18,812 bases of DNA. Source: JAFDZW01 sp035632315 (GTDB lineage Bacteria; Bacteroidota; Ignavibacteria; Palsa-1295). Under the pieces are notes generated by a model. It saw only the letters and a program-made list of their open reading frames with translations. It did not search any database and was not told where the DNA came from. The stretch lies in assembly GCA_035632315.1 (NCBI GenBank), contig DASQGZ010000020.1, positions 1 to 18,812 of the forward strand, written 5' to 3'. Both the position numbers and the translations under genes were made by a program. Below are positions 6,688 to 16,600 of the stretch, piece by piece (within the stretch, counting starts at the first letter, position 1; every line of letters begins with the position of its first letter).

Positions 6688-7989
6688 ATGCGGATCTTAG
6701 TACTTGGTTCGGGCGCGCGTGAGCATGCCATTTGCTGGAAATTGAAGCAATCTCCGGTCGTCTCGAAAATATTTTGTGCGCCTGGTAATGCCGGTATCGA
6801 ACAGGCGGCGGAGCTTGTGAGTGAAGTCGTCCCGACCGATGCCAAAGGCGTGATCGGCTTTGCACTGCGTGAGCGGATCGATCTGGTTGTCATTGGTCCC
6901 GAAGGCCCGCTGGCTGCAGGTGTTGCCGATGCCTTAGAATCAGAGCATATTCCTGTCTTCGGACCACAGAAAAGCGCCGCGGCGCTTGAATATTCAAAAG
7001 CATTCTCGAAAGAATTTATGCACCGGCATAATATCCCGACAGCTCGGTATGCGGTCTTTACTGCAGGCGAACAGCTTGAAGCGCGTGCATTCCTGCGTCA
7101 TTTGAACTACCCTGCCGTCATTAAAGCAGACGGCCTTGCCGCAGGCAAGGGCGTCATTATCGTCGAGACAGAAGCAGAAGCGCTTCATACGATGGATGAC
7201 ATTTTTTCGCGCCGCATTTTCGGTGAGGCGGGTACGCGTATCGTCATCGAGGAATTTATGGAAGGTGAAGAAGCAAGTGTGTTCGCACTGACCGACGGTA
7301 CAGATTATGATGTGCTCGCAACGGCGCAAGATCATAAGCGAATTTTAGACGGCGACCGCGGAAAGAATACCGGCGGCATGGGCGCCTATGCTCCGGTGCC
7401 CATCGTTACACCCGAAGTTCTTGAGCAAGTACGACACGAGATCATCGAACCGACGCTGCGCGGACTTCGTGAAGAGAACAGAGCATACAAAGGCGTCCTT
7501 TATTGCGGGCTGATGGTTCGCGGTAACCGCGCACGCGTCGTTGAGTATAACGTCCGTTTCGGCGATCCGGAAGCACAAGTCGTGATTCCATTATTGCAGG
7601 GCGATTTTGCGGAAATCCTTCTTTCGTGCGCAACAGGCAGATTAAAAGAACATTTGCCGCTGAAGTCATTCGAGGCTTGTGCCGTGACTGTCGTTATGGC
7701 AAGCCAGGGATATCCCGATTCGTATGAAACGGGAAAGAAAATAGAAGGACTTGATAAATTCACCCAACAGCGCGAGATCGAACAGGGTGTTGCCGTCTTT
7801 CATGCTGCCACAAAAAAAGACGAGCACGGGAATATATTGACATCCGGAGGAAGAGTTCTTTCCGTTACTGCCGTCGGATTTGGCAATGAGTTAAAAAATA
7901 CAATTACAACAGCATACAACGCCGTGCATGAGATCGCATTCGATGGTGCGTATTATCGAAGCGACATCGGAAACAAAGGTTTGAAATAG
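6688..7989 (+). CDS. purD: Phosphoribosylamine-glycine ligase (GAR synthetase)
   Basis: PurD catalyses the ATP-dependent joining of glycine to 5-phosphoribosylamine, the second step of de novo purine synthesis, in the cytoplasm. The 433 residues are full length. The N-domain opens with MRILVLGSGAREHA (1-14), then PGNAGI (32-37), VVIGPEGPL (67-75) and GPQKSAAALE (92-101). The ATP-grasp region shows AVIKADGLAAGKGV (143-156), IEEFMEGEEASVFAL (187-201), GDRGKNTGGMGAY (222-234) and the magnesium-binding YNVRFGDPE (287-295, Phe in most homologues at the Tyr). The C-terminal part has VVMASQGYP (335-343), GGRVLSV and YYRSDIG near the end. It sits 107 nt after ppx and probably has its own promoter, although none is clear. 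It ends at the palindrome shared with the convergent M16 gene. Confidence 0.97.
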   Translation: MRILVLGSGAREHAICWKLKQSPVVSKIFCAPGNAGIEQAAELVSEVVPTDAKGVIGFALRERIDLVVIGPEGPLAAGVADALESEHIPVFGPQKSAAALEYSKAFSKEFMHRHNIPTARYAVFTAGEQLEARAFLRHLNYPAVIKADGLAAGKGVIIVETEAEALHTMDDIFSRRIFGEAGTRIVIEEFMEGEEASVFALTDGTDYDVLATAQDHKRILDGDRGKNTGGMGAYAPVPIVTPEVLEQVRHEIIEPTLRGLREENRAYKGVLYCGLMVRGNRARVVEYNVRFGDPEAQVVIPLLQGDFAEILLSCATGRLKEHLPLKSFEACAVTVVMASQGYPDSYETGKKIEGLDKFTQQREIEQGVAVFHAATKKDEHGNILTSGGRVLSVTAVGFGNELKNTITTAYNAVHEIAFDGAYYRSDIGNKGLK

Positions 7990-8009
7990 GGGCGAGGCAT
8001 GCCTCGCCC
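7990..8009. terminator. Perfect 20-bp palindrome between convergent purD and the M16 protease gene
   Basis: The half-site GGGCGAGGCA and its exact complement form a palindrome starting right after the purD TAG and ending 8 nt before the stop codon of the opposing gene. It would fold as a stem of about 8 bp in either transcript. There is no U tract on either side, so it is either a Rho-independent-like bidirectional stop of modest strength or a copy of a short interspersed palindromic repeat. Confidence 0.55.
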
Positions 8010-8017
8010 GCTGCCAG

Positions 8018-10954
8018 TCAATACCCGAATACCTCTTCAAGCGACAACTCTTTTACCGGTCCCCACTTCTCGAGCGATTTGAGGTCAACTTTATCGCGTT
8101 TGCCAAGTACCATAATAGTATAGTGGTGGTCTTTAATATATTGCTTTTGGAAATCGCTGATCTTCGAGAAATCCATTGAAGGAATGTCGTTATACACATC
8201 CTGACGTATGTCGTGATCGAGTCCTTTTTTCTGTGCGGATTCATAATTGAAGAGAATCTGCTCGCGGGTGATCCGTTCGGTTGCAATTTTATTGCGAATA
8301 GCATCCTTCGATTGATCGAATATCTTATCGGTGCGCGGCATATTCTCGAACAGATCGAACATCGCATCCATCGTTTCCGGTAATTTATCGGCTTGGGTGC
8401 CAACATACGCAAAAATATAGTTCGGCTTCGATTTTTTTGGCGGAGTTATATATGACGACCACACTGCATAGGCGAGGGCTTTCGACTCACGTATATTCTG
8501 GAATACGACCGACGACATTCCGCCGCCGAAATACTCATTATAGAGTTGCTGCACCGGGACTTTCGCCGGATCGTATGTATATGACTTCGAAAAGAAGAGT
8601 ACTTCCGCTTGCTGCATATCGAAATTCACGAAATAGACTTTATTCTCATTCGTTTCTTGATACTGGTAGTCAGCAACCGTCGGTACTGTCGTCAACGGCG
8701 ATGCGACGTGATGCAGCTTCTTCAGAGCGGAAAGAATAAGCGTCGAATTTTCCGGGCCATAGTAAAGAACACGGTGTTGGAACGTTGTGATAGACCGTAT
8801 CTTTGCCACAAGCTCATCGGCCGTCAGAGCACGCAGTTCGCTTTCCGAAAGAATATTCGTGAACGGGTTATTTTTTCCGTATGTCCCGTACATATCCATT
8901 GCCTGATTAAGGATCGTGCCTTTGTCTTGTTTTGCATCGGCACGCGATTTGAGCGTGCTGGCGACCAGCTTGGAAAGAGCATCTGCGTCGGGTTTTGCAG
9001 AAGATAATATTTCTTCGAGCAATGTCGTCCCCTCGGTAAAGCTTTTCTGCAAACCGGAAAGAGAAACATAAATCTGATCGTCGCTTGCCGAAACATTCAA
9101 GCTCAGCCCGAGCGCATAGAGTTTTTTCTTTACATCTTCTGCAGACATTGTATTTGTCCCGAGAAAATTCAGATAATTCGTCGCGAACGCAAGTTTTTTA
9201 TCGGCATGTGCTCCGAAATCGAGCAAATAATACATCGAGAAAAGCTGGTTCTCGCTGTTGTGCAGATAATGTAGAGGCACACCGCCGGGAAGTTCTTTGA
9301 ACTCAATGTCTTTTTTGTAATCAAGAAAGCGCGGTGAGATCTTGTCGGCAGGAGTGCCGATGATCTTTTTAACGAACGGCGATTCGGCCTCGCGATTGAC
9401 CTGTACCGGTGTGATCGCCGGTTTCTCGACCTTCGGCGAGTTGCGCTGCCCGACGCGTTTATAGACAACGACATAATTATTGCCGTAGTATTTTTTTGCG
9501 ACATCCATGATCTCTTGCTTCGTGATATGGGACATATCGTCAAGCTGAGAGACGATGTTTTTCCAATCGAGATGATGAATGAAGGCTTCCATCATTTGCG
9601 AAGCACGCGACCCGTTGTGTTCGGCGCCGCGGATGCGCTGAACGGTTAGGTCGTTTACAACGGCAGTGATCAGTTTCTCGTCGAAATCGCCGCGTTTTAC
9701 TTTATCAAGCTCACCGAGCATCAATGCTTCGACATCCTCGAGCTTTTGTCCTTCGAGCGGATTACCCTGAAGCATGTGCAGTGTATAATCCATCTGTTCG
9801 AGCATCCACGTTCCGGCATTGAGGACTTTTTGCTGTTGATTCAGATCAAGATCGAACAGCCCGGCAACATTATTCGAAAGAATTTTATCGATCATCTCAC
9901 AAACGAGAACATCGTGATCAGCCATACCAGGCAGACGGAATCCGATCGCCACATTTTCCGGATCAGGACCAAGTACCTCGCGGCGGATGGGAGATGTGAT
10001 CGCTTCTTCCGGTAGGAAGCTGAATGGCGGAACAGGCTTCGGCTGCAAGATACTGAACTTCTCGTCGATGAGCGCGATCGTTTTGTCGGGGTCGAGGTCA
10101 CCAGAAAGCACAATCGCCATATTGTTCGGCACATAATACTTATTATAATACTCTTCGATCTTTTTGATCGACGGATTCTTTAAATGCTCGACCGTGCCGA
10201 TCGTCGTCTGAGAGCCGTACGTATGATGCTTGAAAAGCTCGCGCATCATTGTCTCGAATTGCTCCTCCCCGTCATTGTCAATATTGCGATTTTTTTCTTC
10301 ATAGACAGCTTCGAGCTCTGTATGGAACAAGCGCAGAACAGGATGACGGTAGCGCTCGGCTTCTATGTCGAGCCACTTCGATTCTTGATTTGACGGAATA
10401 TCATTGACATAAACCGTTTGTTCGAGCCATGTAAATGCATTCGTCCCTTTTGCACCGATCGCACCGAGCATTTTATCGTATTCGTTCGCGATCGCCCATT
10501 TCGCTGCCACACCTGAGACGGAATCGATCTCGTGATACTTGCGCTTGCGCTCGGCAGGATCTGTTGTCAGCCGATAATCTTCAAAACGGTTCTCGATCTC
10601 GTCGAGGTATGGTTTTTCTTTCGAATAGTCGAGAGAACCGAATTTATCGGTCCCCTTAAAAAGCAAATGCTCGAGATAATGTGCAAGCCCCGTCGCATCG
10701 GCAGGGTCATTCTTGCTGCCGGCGCGGACGGCGATCATTGTCTGGATACGCGGTTCATTTTTATTGACGGACAGATACACCGTCAGGCCGTTCTTCAACG
10801 TATAAATTCGTACACCGAGCGGATCGTCGGTAATGGTCGTATAATTATATTTCCCGTCAGGCGATGTATGTTTTTCAACATTGAACTTTGCTTCTACCGC
10901 ATGGGAGAATGATAAAATAGCGGCAACGACAACTGATGCAATGATTTTCTTCAT
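8018..10954 (-). CDS. M16-family zinc metalloprotease (pitrilysin/insulinase-like), exported
   Basis: A 978-residue two-domain peptidase, predicted to be periplasmic, that should degrade peptides or proteins inside a closed chamber. The start at 10954 is chosen because MKKII begins a clean signal peptide with cleavage after the VEA at residues 20-22. The longer frame from 11044 would bury it behind 30 unlikely residues. The inverted zinc motif HYLEH is at residues 92-96, with Glu95 as the catalytic base, and the third ligand is probably Glu220 in ELEAVYEEKN. The first catalytic M16 half covers about 45-470. A second inactive half follows from about 540, containing GGGMSSVVFQNIRESKALAY, the usual substrate-binding R-Y block. 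The gene lies 134 nt downstream of the 823-aa T9SS cargo gene with no obvious terminator between, so co-transcription is possible. Substrates are unknown. Confidence 0.93.
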   Translation of the reverse strand: MKKIIASVVVAAILSFSHAVEAKFNVEKHTSPDGKYNYTTITDDPLGVRIYTLKNGLTVYLSVNKNEPRIQTMIAVRAGSKNDPADATGLAHYLEHLLFKGTDKFGSLDYSKEKPYLDEIENRFEDYRLTTDPAERKRKYHEIDSVSGVAAKWAIANEYDKMLGAIGAKGTNAFTWLEQTVYVNDIPSNQESKWLDIEAERYRHPVLRLFHTELEAVYEEKNRNIDNDGEEQFETMMRELFKHHTYGSQTTIGTVEHLKNPSIKKIEEYYNKYYVPNNMAIVLSGDLDPDKTIALIDEKFSILQPKPVPPFSFLPEEAITSPIRREVLGPDPENVAIGFRLPGMADHDVLVCEMIDKILSNNVAGLFDLDLNQQQKVLNAGTWMLEQMDYTLHMLQGNPLEGQKLEDVEALMLGELDKVKRGDFDEKLITAVVNDLTVQRIRGAEHNGSRASQMMEAFIHHLDWKNIVSQLDDMSHITKQEIMDVAKKYYGNNYVVVYKRVGQRNSPKVEKPAITPVQVNREAESPFVKKIIGTPADKISPRFLDYKKDIEFKELPGGVPLHYLHNSENQLFSMYYLLDFGAHADKKLAFATNYLNFLGTNTMSAEDVKKKLYALGLSLNVSASDDQIYVSLSGLQKSFTEGTTLLEEILSSAKPDADALSKLVASTLKSRADAKQDKGTILNQAMDMYGTYGKNNPFTNILSESELRALTADELVAKIRSITTFQHRVLYYGPENSTLILSALKKLHHVASPLTTVPTVADYQYQETNENKVYFVNFDMQQAEVLFFSKSYTYDPAKVPVQQLYNEYFGGGMSSVVFQNIRESKALAYAVWSSYITPPKKSKPNYIFAYVGTQADKLPETMDAMFDLFENMPRTDKIFDQSKDAIRNKIATERITREQILFNYESAQKKGLDHDIRQDVYNDIPSMDFSKISDFQKQYIKDHHYTIMVLGKRDKVDLKSLEKWGPVKELSLEEVFGY

Positions 10955-11088
10955 ATCAGGTGATAGATGGATGAAATACGACCCTTCGCTACGCAGGTGA
11001 ACGGCCCTTGTTTCCTGAAAATACAGCGCGGAGAATCCCGGCACTCTCTTTCGTAAAAACAGAGCAATAATAGGCGATATGCAGGCGA

Positions 11089-13560
11089 TTAGTTCCGAAC
11101 GATGACCGTCGCCGATCGTTTGGTACTACCGATATCAATTTCCAAGAAATAACTTCCGTTCGGCAAACCGGAAAGATCGAGCGGCGATAGAGACTCTGCC
11201 CCATCAGAAACACTACCCGAGGCTACACGAACACACTCTCCCATGACATTGATGATATTGACGGAATAATTTGTTTTTGCAAGCGGAAGATTAAAACTGA
11301 TTGTGACCTGCCCGGTTGTCGGGTTCGGTACGATCTTATCGATCGAAGGCAGAACTCCGTCAAGCGCGGCGCGCATTGTTTTTGTGCCGCAGGCATCGAG
11401 TACGGTAAACGTCGAGCCGATAGGTTCTGCAAGGATCGTCAACGGCGGGCACGGACGATCGTTCACTATATCCGTCGAACAGATGACATTACTTGAATCT
11501 GCTTTAGCGAGATATACATCAAATAAAAATTTTAGCAACTCCCCGGCTTTCATGACCTCCGGCGAAAATGTGATCGTCGCCTGATCGGTTCTCGGATCGA
11601 GGTTTGTGATCGGTGTTGCAGTATATCCGCTGCCGACAATTGCCCCGCCCTGAAAACTCCGCCAGAGCATCACATCATGATCGTACTGTAAACGCACGGT
11701 AACCGCTTTGATCGGGTCAGCCGGAACACCAACGAGCGAAAACGCGCCGGTCGTTGTATTTCCGGGTAGCGCCGGAGGAATCTGCAATGCAAATGCCGCG
11801 TGTTCGCTGTCGCTGATATTCGCGATAGCAAAATTGGTTGTCTGGGAATTAGAAGACTCTACACAATTCGGACCATTGTCGATCGAATATGTCAGTGACA
11901 TCGACGTTGCACCCGACATTACACCGCAATGAAAATGTGCGACAATGATCGTATCGCCGGTGACGATCTCGGGTAAGTTCGAAAGATCGACCGAAATATC
12001 CGGCACAGTATTTTTGATCACGGCATTATTCGCTGTCGCAACTGCTCCTCGGTCAATACTCAACAATGTAAAGAATGTTGGATCATACGTTAGGTCGCAA
12101 TGTATCTTCGTCGGATGAGAGGTCGCCGTGGTATGCAGCCGAAGTGCAACTGCAAAATCAGTGCAAAGCCTCGGAGAAGTGATCGAATCGAGCGAGACTT
12201 GCCAACTCGTCGATGTCGGAACCATTGCGCCTACATTATACGAATAGGCATCTGCAAAACTGAATTCCGACGCGAACGCATATACCGGCATTGGCGATGT
12301 CAATGAATGACTTCCCGGGAGTATTTGGACAACAATACTCGAATATGGCGAACCAGCAATAACATTCGACGCGCCAAAAGAGGTGATCTGTGCGCCGTCA
12401 AGTAGTATCGACGGCTCGGCAGCAGTCGGATAGATCACCGAGACAAAGTTCGAATAATGATTTCCAAAAGTCGGATCGATCACGTCAGGCAAGTACCACT
12501 GAAGTGAATCTATCCATTGGGATAGCGGCATCACATTCACCATCGACGGGTCGCTGAGTCCGTCTCTGGTAATACTTGACCCAACAGAAAGTTCGTAGCA
12601 CTGGGCAAACGCCGTCGTGGTAAATTGCTGCGGGTCGGTCGTTGTCGGGATCGCGATGATCCCGTTCGTTGATTGATAGGTCAGTCCGTTTGCCGAGATC
12701 GCAAAATAATCTTTCACATCCGAAACGAACAATAATCCATACCCGGTAAAATCGCTGAACGGAGCCGTGTAAAAAACAGTATCGACATATTGTGCCGGAA
12801 GAGGCGCATTCAACAGTTCGTTGCACGCTTCGCCACCAAGCGGCACATAGCCGCATGTCAGACCGGAAATAACACTCACTGGTTTTGTTGCCGTAAGAAA
12901 CGAGCCGGAGAGTGAAGTTTCGGGCGGTGATGCGTTTGCATCTGCTTTGACAATGTAACATTCGCCGCGATTAAGCTCGACGGTGAACGGTGAGGCATCC
13001 GCGGAGCCGACCGGAGTGACAGCGGGAGTGATAGTAACGGACGTTCCGTCGGTTGTTGCAGTAATGACAAATTCGGTTTTATTATCTTCGCCCGGGTCGT
13101 TGTAAATGCCCCACGTGCCAAGCCGGTACGACGTCCCGAGCGACTGATCCGGGCATAACTGTGTCATCTCGCCGGCGGCAGCAAGGTAATCGTCGAAAAT
13201 TGCTTGCACCGGAGTTGACGTATGCAGCAATACTCCGAGTTCGCTTTTGCCGCTGCCGCCAAAGATTATCAGTGAATGTGGCAGCCCGACCGTGGTTTCT
13301 CCCGAATCATAACAAAATGTTTGTGAATATCCTGACGGGGATGTGATCGTCGCATAACCACGCGAACCGCTAATGATAAACAACGAAAGTTCAGACTGCC
13401 CGCCGCCTGTCCCGGTCGAAAGATCGTCTGCTCCTTCGGGAATCGCAAATGTGAAATTTGTTCCGTATGTCGGCAGCGCCGTTTGCGCAATAACACCTGA
13501 CGGCACAAGAAGCGCGAGGAGGAGAATCCCGGTGAAACGATATGATGTCGCCGAATACAT
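11089..13560 (-). CDS. T9SS-sorted secreted protein with IgGFc-binding-like N-terminal region (823 aa)
   Basis: A secreted, probably surface protein. A signal peptide covers residues 1-25, with cleavage after VIA giving mature N-terminal Gln26. Residues about 30-450 resemble the IgGFc-binding protein N-terminal domain family: strand-rich sequence, TKPVSVISG (225-233), a Cys-containing segment CGYVPLGGEACNE (236-248), LPAQYVDTVFYTAPF (254-268), and repeated GS-I-TRDG type turns. Residues about 455-720 look like two cohesin-like beta-sandwich domains (RLCTDFAV, YDPTFFTLLSIDRG; then DPIKAVTVRLQYD). The last 80 residues are a T9SS sorting domain: KIVPNPTTGQVTISF (742-756), IINVMGE, and GLPNGSYFLEI (798-808). 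The number of Cys residues is high for a cargo of this type. No catalytic motif is seen, so the role is likely adhesion or binding, which is inference. It lies between the terminator of the upstream 1080-aa gene and the M16 gene. Confidence 0.87.
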   Translation of the reverse strand: MYSATSYRFTGILLLALLVPSGVIAQTALPTYGTNFTFAIPEGADDLSTGTGGGQSELSLFIISGSRGYATITSPSGYSQTFCYDSGETTVGLPHSLIIFGGSGKSELGVLLHTSTPVQAIFDDYLAAAGEMTQLCPDQSLGTSYRLGTWGIYNDPGEDNKTEFVITATTDGTSVTITPAVTPVGSADASPFTVELNRGECYIVKADANASPPETSLSGSFLTATKPVSVISGLTCGYVPLGGEACNELLNAPLPAQYVDTVFYTAPFSDFTGYGLLFVSDVKDYFAISANGLTYQSTNGIIAIPTTTDPQQFTTTAFAQCYELSVGSSITRDGLSDPSMVNVMPLSQWIDSLQWYLPDVIDPTFGNHYSNFVSVIYPTAAEPSILLDGAQITSFGASNVIAGSPYSSIVVQILPGSHSLTSPMPVYAFASEFSFADAYSYNVGAMVPTSTSWQVSLDSITSPRLCTDFAVALRLHTTATSHPTKIHCDLTYDPTFFTLLSIDRGAVATANNAVIKNTVPDISVDLSNLPEIVTGDTIIVAHFHCGVMSGATSMSLTYSIDNGPNCVESSNSQTTNFAIANISDSEHAAFALQIPPALPGNTTTGAFSLVGVPADPIKAVTVRLQYDHDVMLWRSFQGGAIVGSGYTATPITNLDPRTDQATITFSPEVMKAGELLKFLFDVYLAKADSSNVICSTDIVNDRPCPPLTILAEPIGSTFTVLDACGTKTMRAALDGVLPSIDKIVPNPTTGQVTISFNLPLAKTNYSVNIINVMGECVRVASGSVSDGAESLSPLDLSGLPNGSYFLEIDIGSTKRSATVIVRN

Positions 13561-13610
13561 GGTATTCTATGAACACATAAATCGACGTTTTGTGTCAGAC
13601 CGAAGTTAAT

Positions 13611-13645
13611 AAAAAAGCACGGGGCGCTCATCGCGCCCCGTGCTT
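13611..13645 (-). terminator. Strong intrinsic terminator of the 1080-aa cargo gene
   Basis: A perfect 13-bp GC-rich stem (AAGCACGGGGCGC at 13615-13627 and its complement at 13633-13645) with a 5-nt loop begins 18 nt past the stop codon of the gene at 13664. On the minus strand it runs straight into TTTTTT (13611-13616). This is the clearest intrinsic terminator in the window. Only about 50 nt remain before the start codon of the next gene at 13560. Confidence 0.92.
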
Positions 13646-13663
13646 ACATTATTTATAATTTTA

Positions 13664-16600
13664 TCATTTTTGGATAACGACGCTTATCCGGCGTTCGGTA
13701 CCGTTCGAAACGACCTGAAGCGTATATTTCCCGGTGGAGAGCCCACTGGCATCAAGATCGACCGCTCCCGAAGTTACGGCGTAACTCGTCAGTACTTCTT
13801 TGCCGAGCAAGTCGTAGAGTTTCAATTCTGTAGGTTCCGTCAGTCCCATGAGCACAACATGAATCCGTTCGCTTGTCGGATTCGGTATGACGGAAACCGA
13901 TAGATCTTCCGGTCCGGAGAACGGATCGGCATTCGCATAGCCGGCTATCTTATGCGACCCGTCAAGATCAACCTCGCTAAGGCGATATTGGATTCGCGTG
14001 AACGGCGCTTTTTCGTCCACTGCAGAATAACCAGCTCCTGTCTTCGAGTTCTCGGCCGTCACTGTCGCAACGGTCTGCCATCCGCCGGGGCTTTCACGCT
14101 CAACGAGGAATTGCTGAACATCCTGTTCGTGAGCCGTTTTGAATGCCAGCATCACTTGGCCGTTACCAGTGCGACGCGCATCAAAGCTTGTGAGTTCAAC
14201 CGGCAGGTACGTTCCTGAGCCCTTGAAGATAAGACGCATCATCGGCAAGATCGGTCCGCCGCCGGCACCGTTGCGTGCATTTCCGCCAACCGTCAAATAC
14301 GGATTCCCGGATTGGTCACGCCACTTTGCAAGAAGTGTCGGGTAGAGTCCGTTATATCGTATCGTCGGTCCTTGGTCTATTCTCTGTTTCCAGACAAGCC
14401 CGCGCGAGCCATCGCCCGCCAATCCATATCCCTGCGTCATATTGAACTCGATGCGATAGGTAGAATCCTGATCGAGATAGATCGGATTAAAATGAACTGC
14501 AATAAATCCGCGATCGAGTACATTATAACTAAACGAACGTGAAGCAACAGTTTGCGTACCGCTTCCACGAATAGTCATCTGCCAGTTCGTCGTTCCGGTC
14601 GCGTCAAGATGGTAGAACATCAGTCCGCGGAGAGAATCCGAAACGATTGGCGTGAAGTCCAGATAGAAGTGCGGATCCGCAACGACCATTGTTCCGGATG
14701 TATCCGGTACACCATCATCGTACGCATAAGTGCTATCGATACCGAACGTACGATTGAGAATAATGGTATCATTCTGGCGGCGGATCTCATTAAAGTTCTG
14801 TTCGATCTGCGACTTCGCCGTGAATGTTCCTCCTTGCGATCCTTCTATTTCCCATCCCGGCATCGAGACAGTCGTATCGGCGTGCGGTGCAGGTGTATAG
14901 AGTGTTTGCAGCCGGTGATAGACTTGCCGGTTGAGCATGTCAGTAACGATCAGACGCACATTATATGCAGCAAGATTTGTTTGCAGGCCGTTGTTACCGA
15001 CCTTCACCAACGGGACAATGTTCTTCACATTTCGCGGTAAATGAGTAAAGAGTCCGTTGCCAAGATCGAGATCGTACGGCATCAGATCTGTTTGGCCGTT
15101 GACGGCAAGATTGATCTGGAATCCATCGATGATCCAGTTGTCATCATCATCGAATGGGGGTGAATTGAACAAACTCACATTATTCTTTTCGACAAGCCGG
15201 ATTCTGAAGCGGCTGTGATTATGAACGTACGCGCCGGGCACCGGAATACGATATGCTTGTGTATGCACATCAAGTCCGCCATAAATTGCCGGTCCGATCT
15301 TCACCCAGTTGCTATCGTAGATCGGATTCCATTTCGGTCCGGTCCCTTTGAGCGCTTCAACGACAAGGCTGTCGCGATAAATAATATTATTGTTCGAATC
15401 GAGCAGCATTGGCTCCGGCCCGGAGAGTGTCCGGTTAGTAATTCCTGCAATGGTCGAATCAGTTTTCGACCCGCGCTGGTAATTAAAACACAGCCAAACA
15501 TTCGCGGTTGTCGAAGAAAGATCGATCGGCGTTGTTGTCATCGTGTCGGCGGCATTGTCAAGAAAATACCGTTTGCCGGAAAAATCGTCACGATTCAAAA
15601 TGACAGAGCCTGTCGAAACAGGTCCCGGCTGATCATACATCACTGCCGGGTTATTCCCTGCCCATGTTGCACCGAAGAGATGCCAATAGCACGGGTCAAG
15701 CTTGATGTAATCATCGTAGAACGGCGCGGTACCGGAAGTCATAAATACGAAATCACGCGAGAGCGTATTATCCGGTGTCCAGCCGTCGGTATCGCTCGAC
15801 TGAGGCAAATTAGCTGAGATCGTCGTCACCATGTGGTATCGCCCGCAGGTAATGGCTGCCAACGACGCCGTATATTGATAGCTATTATCAAATGCGACAA
15901 CCACGCTATCGGTTTTGCTGTAGATCGGAACACCGGTCGTCAGGTCGGTGATCTTATTATAGATATAGATCCTCCGATCCTGACTGGTCATATTCTCAAA
16001 CGTCACTTTCGGCTGGAATTGATTATTCGTCATTTCATAACCATCATAGGGGGGCCAGTCGATCGAGTTGAGCCGGATAAAATTCGACTTCGTTTCGCGA
16101 AGAAATTTTACCGATAATTGATTATGCAAGTCCTGTGCATAGATGTTCGAGCTATAGCTTTTTGCATAATAGTCCCCGTTGTATAGGTATGTCGATCCCC
16201 AGATGCTCTGATGGTTCTGCACGCCGATCGTGCAGAGTTTCTCGAACAACAGTGCTGCCTGAACCCCTGCAAATGAGCCGTCGAATGAACGGTAGTTGAA
16301 GGTGGCCGAAGAATCGCCTCGCGCGAAGACAACCTGAAATGTGGCGCGGCACTGACCATTGGTGCCCTTCAAGAAGGCATTATAATAGGTCACATAGCAG
16401 GTATCGGTTGTCATCCGATAAAATACTTTTGACGAATCGCCGGTCGTTCTAAATTCCAGGTCGCCCCACATCGGACATGCCATTGCAGTATGACCGATTG
16501 TCGGGTCGGCAGGCAGTGGGATATTATTTGCGCTAACGTCCCCGCCGGTAAAAAATGTATCGATCGTGATCTTGATCAATCCGTTCGTCGAAATATACCT

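Noticed and set aside
10955..11044. 30-codon N-terminal extension of the M16 protease
   Set aside because: The signal peptide begins at 10954, and the extension has no conserved or hydrophobic character.
15215..15817. 200-codon open frame on the plus strand opposite the 1080-aa cargo gene
   Set aside because: Composition is that of an antisense shadow (rich in Arg, Ile, Cys and His), with no domain, signal or start context; the opposite strand holds a gene with signal peptide and sorting domain.
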